NCBI GenBank assembly: GCA_003551625.1
Contig: PUNC01000132.1
Location: 1 to 43,133, forward strand
Source of the DNA: PVC group bacterium
GTDB taxonomy: Bacteria > Auribacterota > Erginobacteria > Erginobacterales > PUNC01
Direction: 5' to 3'
Length of the DNA stretch: 43,133 nucleotides
Part shown: positions 40,583 to 43,133 of the stretch, one piece after another
Layout of the letters: every line of letters begins with the position of its first letter
Numbering within the stretch: the stretch's first letter is position 1
Notes under the pieces: generated by a model
Told to the model about the DNA's origin: nothing
Database searches by the model: none
Seen by the model: only the letters and a program-made list of their open reading frames with translations
Made by a program: the position numbers and the translations under genes

Positions 40583-41121
40583 CGGCAGGCGGGAACATCA
40601 CCGGACCGGGGATTGCTTTTCCGGTCCTGATCGCCTTGAGCGTTCTCCTGCCGCCCCTCATCCACCTGATCGTTTCTCGCGGGATGGGGCTCTATCGCGA
40701 CAAGGCCCTGCGCCAGAAAGGGGCGATCGTCAGCGTCATCGCCGGCGCGGCGGTCTTGCTGATCCTTTTTATCGTTCTCGAACCGGCCCGAGCGCCGGGG
40801 TCCGGTTGGCCGTGGAAAATAATTTACCTGTTGGGGATTTACTTCCTGTTCGGTTATGTCTACTTCCATATCTTTAATATGAGCGAGACCGCCCGGCGGA
40901 TCCGCATCCTCGCCCACGGTCACCGCGAAGGCCGGATGGTGAAGGAAGAATTGACGCAGAACTACACCCGCCGGGAGATGGTGGAGATCCGGGTCGCCCG
41001 CCTGTTGGCGCTGGGGGAACTCCGGAAGAGGGATTCGCGCTATATCGGCGGTAAGGGACTGCTTATCCCGCCGGCGCGGGCGGTCTTCGCCTTCCGGCGC
41101 CTGCTCCGCCTGGACCGGTAA
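40579..41121 (+). CDS. Small membrane protein: three helices plus winged-helix-like tail (b)
   Basis: This 180-residue protein starts inside the stop of the previous gene. Its three hydrophobic segments at about 11-33, 48-68 and 78-99 precede a tail (101-180) with RRIRILAHGHREGRM, VKEELTQNYTRRE, RVARLLALGELRKRDSRY and GLLIPPARAVFAFRRLLRL. The layout matches protein (a), and the tail again resembles a winged helix with a basic amphipathic end. A longer overlapping frame from 40051 is not real. The DPM1-like gene follows after 12 bases. Confidence 0.68.
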   Translation: MTAGGNITGPGIAFPVLIALSVLLPPLIHLIVSRGMGLYRDKALRQKGAIVSVIAGAAVLLILFIVLEPARAPGSGWPWKIIYLLGIYFLFGYVYFHIFNMSETARRIRILAHGHREGRMVKEELTQNYTRREMVEIRVARLLALGELRKRDSRYIGGKGLLIPPARAVFAFRRLLRLDR

Positions 41122-41133
41122 CAAGCCAATCCG

Positions 41134-41844
41134 ATGAAGATTGTCGTAATCGCCACCTACAACGAACGGGAAAACATCGTCGCCCTGGTGGAGAGGATCC
41201 TCTCCCTCACGCCCTTATTCCACGTGCTGGTCGTCGATGACGATTCCCCGGACGGAACCGGGAAGTTCGTTGACGACGCCTTTTCGGGCGAGGAGCGCGT
41301 CCGGCTGATCAGCCGGAAGGGAGAGCGGGGATACGCATCCGCGGTGGAGCGCGGCTTCCGGGAGGCCGTCCGCCGGGGCGCCGACCGGGTCCTGACGATG
41401 GACGCGGATTTCTCCCACAACCCGGACGACCTGCCTCTCCTCGATTCCGCTCTTGACGAGTTTCCGCTCGCCATCGGGTCCCGCTACCACAATGGCATCC
41501 GCGTTCTCAATTGGTCGCCGGGGCGCCTGCTGCTCAGCCTGGCCGCGAACGCCTACGCCAAAACGATCCTCCGCCTGCCCTATGCCGACTGCACCAGCGG
41601 ATTCCGCGGATACCGGCGGGAGGCCGTCGAGAAGGTGATCGCGAGCGGCGTCAGATCCAACGGCTACGCGTTTCTGGTCGAAGTGCTCGCGCGGGCGGAA
41701 AAGGCCGGTTTCCGGTCGAAAGAGGTTCCGATCATCTATACGGAGAGAAGGGCGGGCCACTCCAAGATGTCGAGAATGACCATCCTCGAAGCGATTATTC
41801 TTCCCTGGCGGATACTGCTCCGCCCTTCGGGCGGCAAGCGCTAA
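41134..41844 (+). CDS. DPM1-like polyprenol monophosphomannose synthase (GT2)
   Basis: This 236-residue soluble GT-A protein has the strongly diagnostic VVDDDSPDGT (33-42) and MDADFSHNPDDL (89-100), then GSRYHNG, CTSGFRGYRREA and GYAFLVEVL, all typical of dolichyl/polyprenyl-phosphate mannose synthases. It lacks the extra membrane anchor. It would make a polyprenyl-phosphate hexose used as donor by GT-C enzymes such as those in this window. It forms an operon with the two small membrane proteins, which may be its partners. Confidence 0.88.
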   Translation: MKIVVIATYNERENIVALVERILSLTPLFHVLVVDDDSPDGTGKFVDDAFSGEERVRLISRKGERGYASAVERGFREAVRRGADRVLTMDADFSHNPDDLPLLDSALDEFPLAIGSRYHNGIRVLNWSPGRLLLSLAANAYAKTILRLPYADCTSGFRGYRREAVEKVIASGVRSNGYAFLVEVLARAEKAGFRSKEVPIIYTERRAGHSKMSRMTILEAIILPWRILLRPSGGKR

Positions 41845-41861
41845 TTGGACGGAAACTTCAT

Positions 41862-41881
41862 CCCCGGACTTTCGCCCGGGG
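41862..41881. repeat. Remnant of the GC-rich hairpin block
   Basis: CCCCGGACTTTCGCCCGGGG with one arm mismatch, followed by ATAACCCTGTGTCGCCCC. It begins just after the DPM1-like gene. Confidence 0.75.
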
Positions 41882-41910
41882 ATAACCCTGTGTCGCCCCT
41901 CATAAAAACC

Positions 41911-42020
41911 CGTAATCAGTCCCGATGAACGACTATCGGGATCTTCGCTTCGCTACGATAATCCGGTAAAGGCCCGGCCCCCCGGCCCCTATTCTCGCGC
42001 AAAGACGCTGAGACACGGGG
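41911..42020. repeat. Composite repeat C2, copy 3
   Basis: CGTAATCAGT, the CCCGATGAACGACTATCGGG hairpin, TTCGCTACGATAATCCGG, AAAGGCCC, CCCCTATTCTCGCGC, then AAAGACGCTGAGACACGGGG directly adjacent. It represents the uninterrupted form. CCTAATAGCCTACAGCCTAAG units follow at 42034-42064. Confidence 0.88.
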
Positions 42021-42076
42021 AAATTAATTTTTTTCCTAATAGCCTACAGCCTAAGCCCCTACTAACCTTACCACGT

Positions 42077-43133
42077 TCACCTCACCCCCCTGATCAGGTC
42101 CCTTCTCAGGTTCTCCCGCGCGGTAACTTCGATCTCCTGGATGTAGCTCCACGGCGAACGGAGGGGGAAGCGGGCTCTCAGCTCGGCGATCGCCGCCGGA
42201 CTGTCCCGGAGGCTGAACGCCTTCACGGCCACGCTTCTCTCCAGATGACCGAAGTCCGAGAAAGCGCCATACATATTCCTGATCTCCCGGTTGATATGAA
42301 TGAAATTGGCCGCCATAACCAGCGCGATGAAGCAGACTATGATCCGGTTGGCCGCCACCGAAAACCGGCTTTCTTCGCTGGCCAGCGGAACGGCGACGAT
42401 AACCGGCAAAAAGACCGAAAGCAAAGCGCCATAGTAAAAAGGAAACTCAAGAATATGACCTTCCTGATGAAGCGCCACCGCCATCCCCAGACTCTGGAAC
42501 ATAATAAACAGAATCAATGCGGCGAACCCGCGGCGCACGATATTCTTTTTTTCGTCATCCAATCCCGCGTACCGGCCGATCAGATACGGAACAATCAGGA
42601 GATAGATCAGGGCGGTCCAGCGCCGGCCGCGAAAGACCGACTGGCTCGACAGCAGGTTCCTGGCGGTCAGGATCACGTATCTCGGGTTATACCACTCCCG
42701 GATTCGCCTCAAAGATGGGGCATCCGGGTCATCCCGGGTTTCCCCGATGATGCTTATCTCCGGGCTCCCCGGCGAGGCCAGAGCGATCAGCCGGGGCGCG
42801 CCGTATAAAAGAGTGGCGGCGATCAATAAAACCACGGCCAGGGAAAGCCCGACCATAAAAGGCCGGAAATTCCGGTTGCGCAATATCCCGGAAAAGAAGA
42901 CCGGAATCGCGACGAGAGTGAAGACCCCTTCCCCATCCGTGAAAACGGCCGCGTAAACCGTCAGGGCCAGAAGAGCGGCTATCGCGACAGCCCGCCAGGT
43001 AAGCGGGGCGGGCGGCCGGGCGGCCGCGCGCAACTTCGCGCCCAGGTAGAGGCAGGCGCACATCAGAGTTGTCATCAGCGGCTTGCCGGGATTGCACAGC
43101 AGGGTCAGGTGGGAGAGATAACCGGTGGAAAAC
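42077..43133 (-). CDS. GT-C-like membrane protein, N-terminus beyond the window
   Basis: The frame is open at base 43133 (an internal ATG at 43075 is not the real start), giving 351 visible C-terminal codons. About eight hydrophobic segments are seen, including an outer STGYLSHLTLLCNPGKPLM region. The stretch EFPFYYGALLSVFLPVIVAVPL aligns with ETPYYYGALFSVFILFPLAV of the protein at 33401-35308, so the two are related, but the visible part ends without the discoidin domain. It is convergent with the DPM1-like operon. Confidence 0.65.
   Translation of the reverse strand, partial: FSTGYLSHLTLLCNPGKPLMTTLMCACLYLGAKLRAAARPPAPLTWRAVAIAALLALTVYAAVFTDGEGVFTLVAIPVFFSGILRNRNFRPFMVGLSLAVVLLIAATLLYGAPRLIALASPGSPEISIIGETRDDPDAPSLRRIREWYNPRYVILTARNLLSSQSVFRGRRWTALIYLLIVPYLIGRYAGLDDEKKNIVRRGFAALILFIMFQSLGMAVALHQEGHILEFPFYYGALLSVFLPVIVAVPLASEESRFSVAANRIIVCFIALVMAANFIHINREIRNMYGAFSDFGHLERSVAVKAFSLRDSPAAIAELRARFPLRSPWSYIQEIEVTARENLRRDLIRGVR

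Noticed and set aside
40051-41121. Long continuous frame spanning both small membrane genes
   Set aside because: The first half is a shifted reading of the 40073 gene. The two-gene model with an ATGA overlap has a ribosome site and membrane helices in both proteins.

Overview
The window is a GC-rich bacterial chromosome segment, very probably from an uncultured Gram-negative-type lineage. There are no rRNA or tRNA genes and no clear taxonomic marker, so I do not name a phylum. Nearly all of it encodes surface-glycan or glycolipid assembly: polytopic GT-C-like membrane glycosyltransferases, GT2 polyprenyl-phosphate glycosyltransferases, nucleotide-sugar enzymes, six radical SAM enzymes (four with B12-binding-type N-termini, two with SPASM-type tails) and three SAM methyltransferases. 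Many genes lack an obvious Shine-Dalgarno sequence.

Layout. 1-6472: a minus-strand B12-type radical SAM gene (only its last few codons are cut by the window edge), a plus-strand operon (GT-C protein, SPASM radical SAM, B12 radical SAM) and a convergent GT2. 7002-13155: a minus-strand GDP-heptose set (transaldolase/aldolase, SIS isomerase GmhA, phosphatase GmhB, kinase HddA, nucleotidyltransferase HddC, NAD-dependent epimerase), with a GxxExxY gene embedded in it. 13683-19419: a second, paralogous radical SAM, GT2, epimerase and GxxExxY gene, plus a UDP-galactopyranose-mutase-like flavoprotein. 19623-25580: a membrane sulfatase/phosphotransferase-fold protein, a GT-C protein and a YfhO-like protein. 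25663-26247: a membrane-anchored discoidin-like domain. 26306-37537: a minus-strand gene train (three methyltransferases, two radical SAM enzymes, three large membrane proteins), interrupted by a four-helix-bundle gene. 37667-41844: a YfhO-like protein, two small membrane proteins sharing one architecture, and a DPM1-like GT2. 42077-end: a partial GT-C protein on the minus strand.

Working model (inference): transaldolase, GmhA, HddA, GmhB and HddC make GDP-D-glycero-alpha-D-manno-heptose. The two epimerase/dehydratases and the mutase-like flavoprotein may tailor nucleotide sugars. GT2 enzymes load polyprenyl phosphate, and the GT-C and YfhO-like proteins transfer the sugars on the outer face of the membrane. 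Radical SAM enzymes and methyltransferases could modify the glycan or lipid.

The most unusual layer is non-coding. Intergenic spaces are packed with at least eight families of short modular repeats in recurring composite orders. Three small genes (two GxxExxY, one four-helix bundle) are each enclosed by inverted copies of such repeats, like 23S rRNA intervening sequences but lying between protein genes. A repeat-only copy, an in-frame repeat insertion inside a coding region, nested repeats, and at least six genes whose stop codons lie in repeat DNA all suggest an active, poorly described repeat system.
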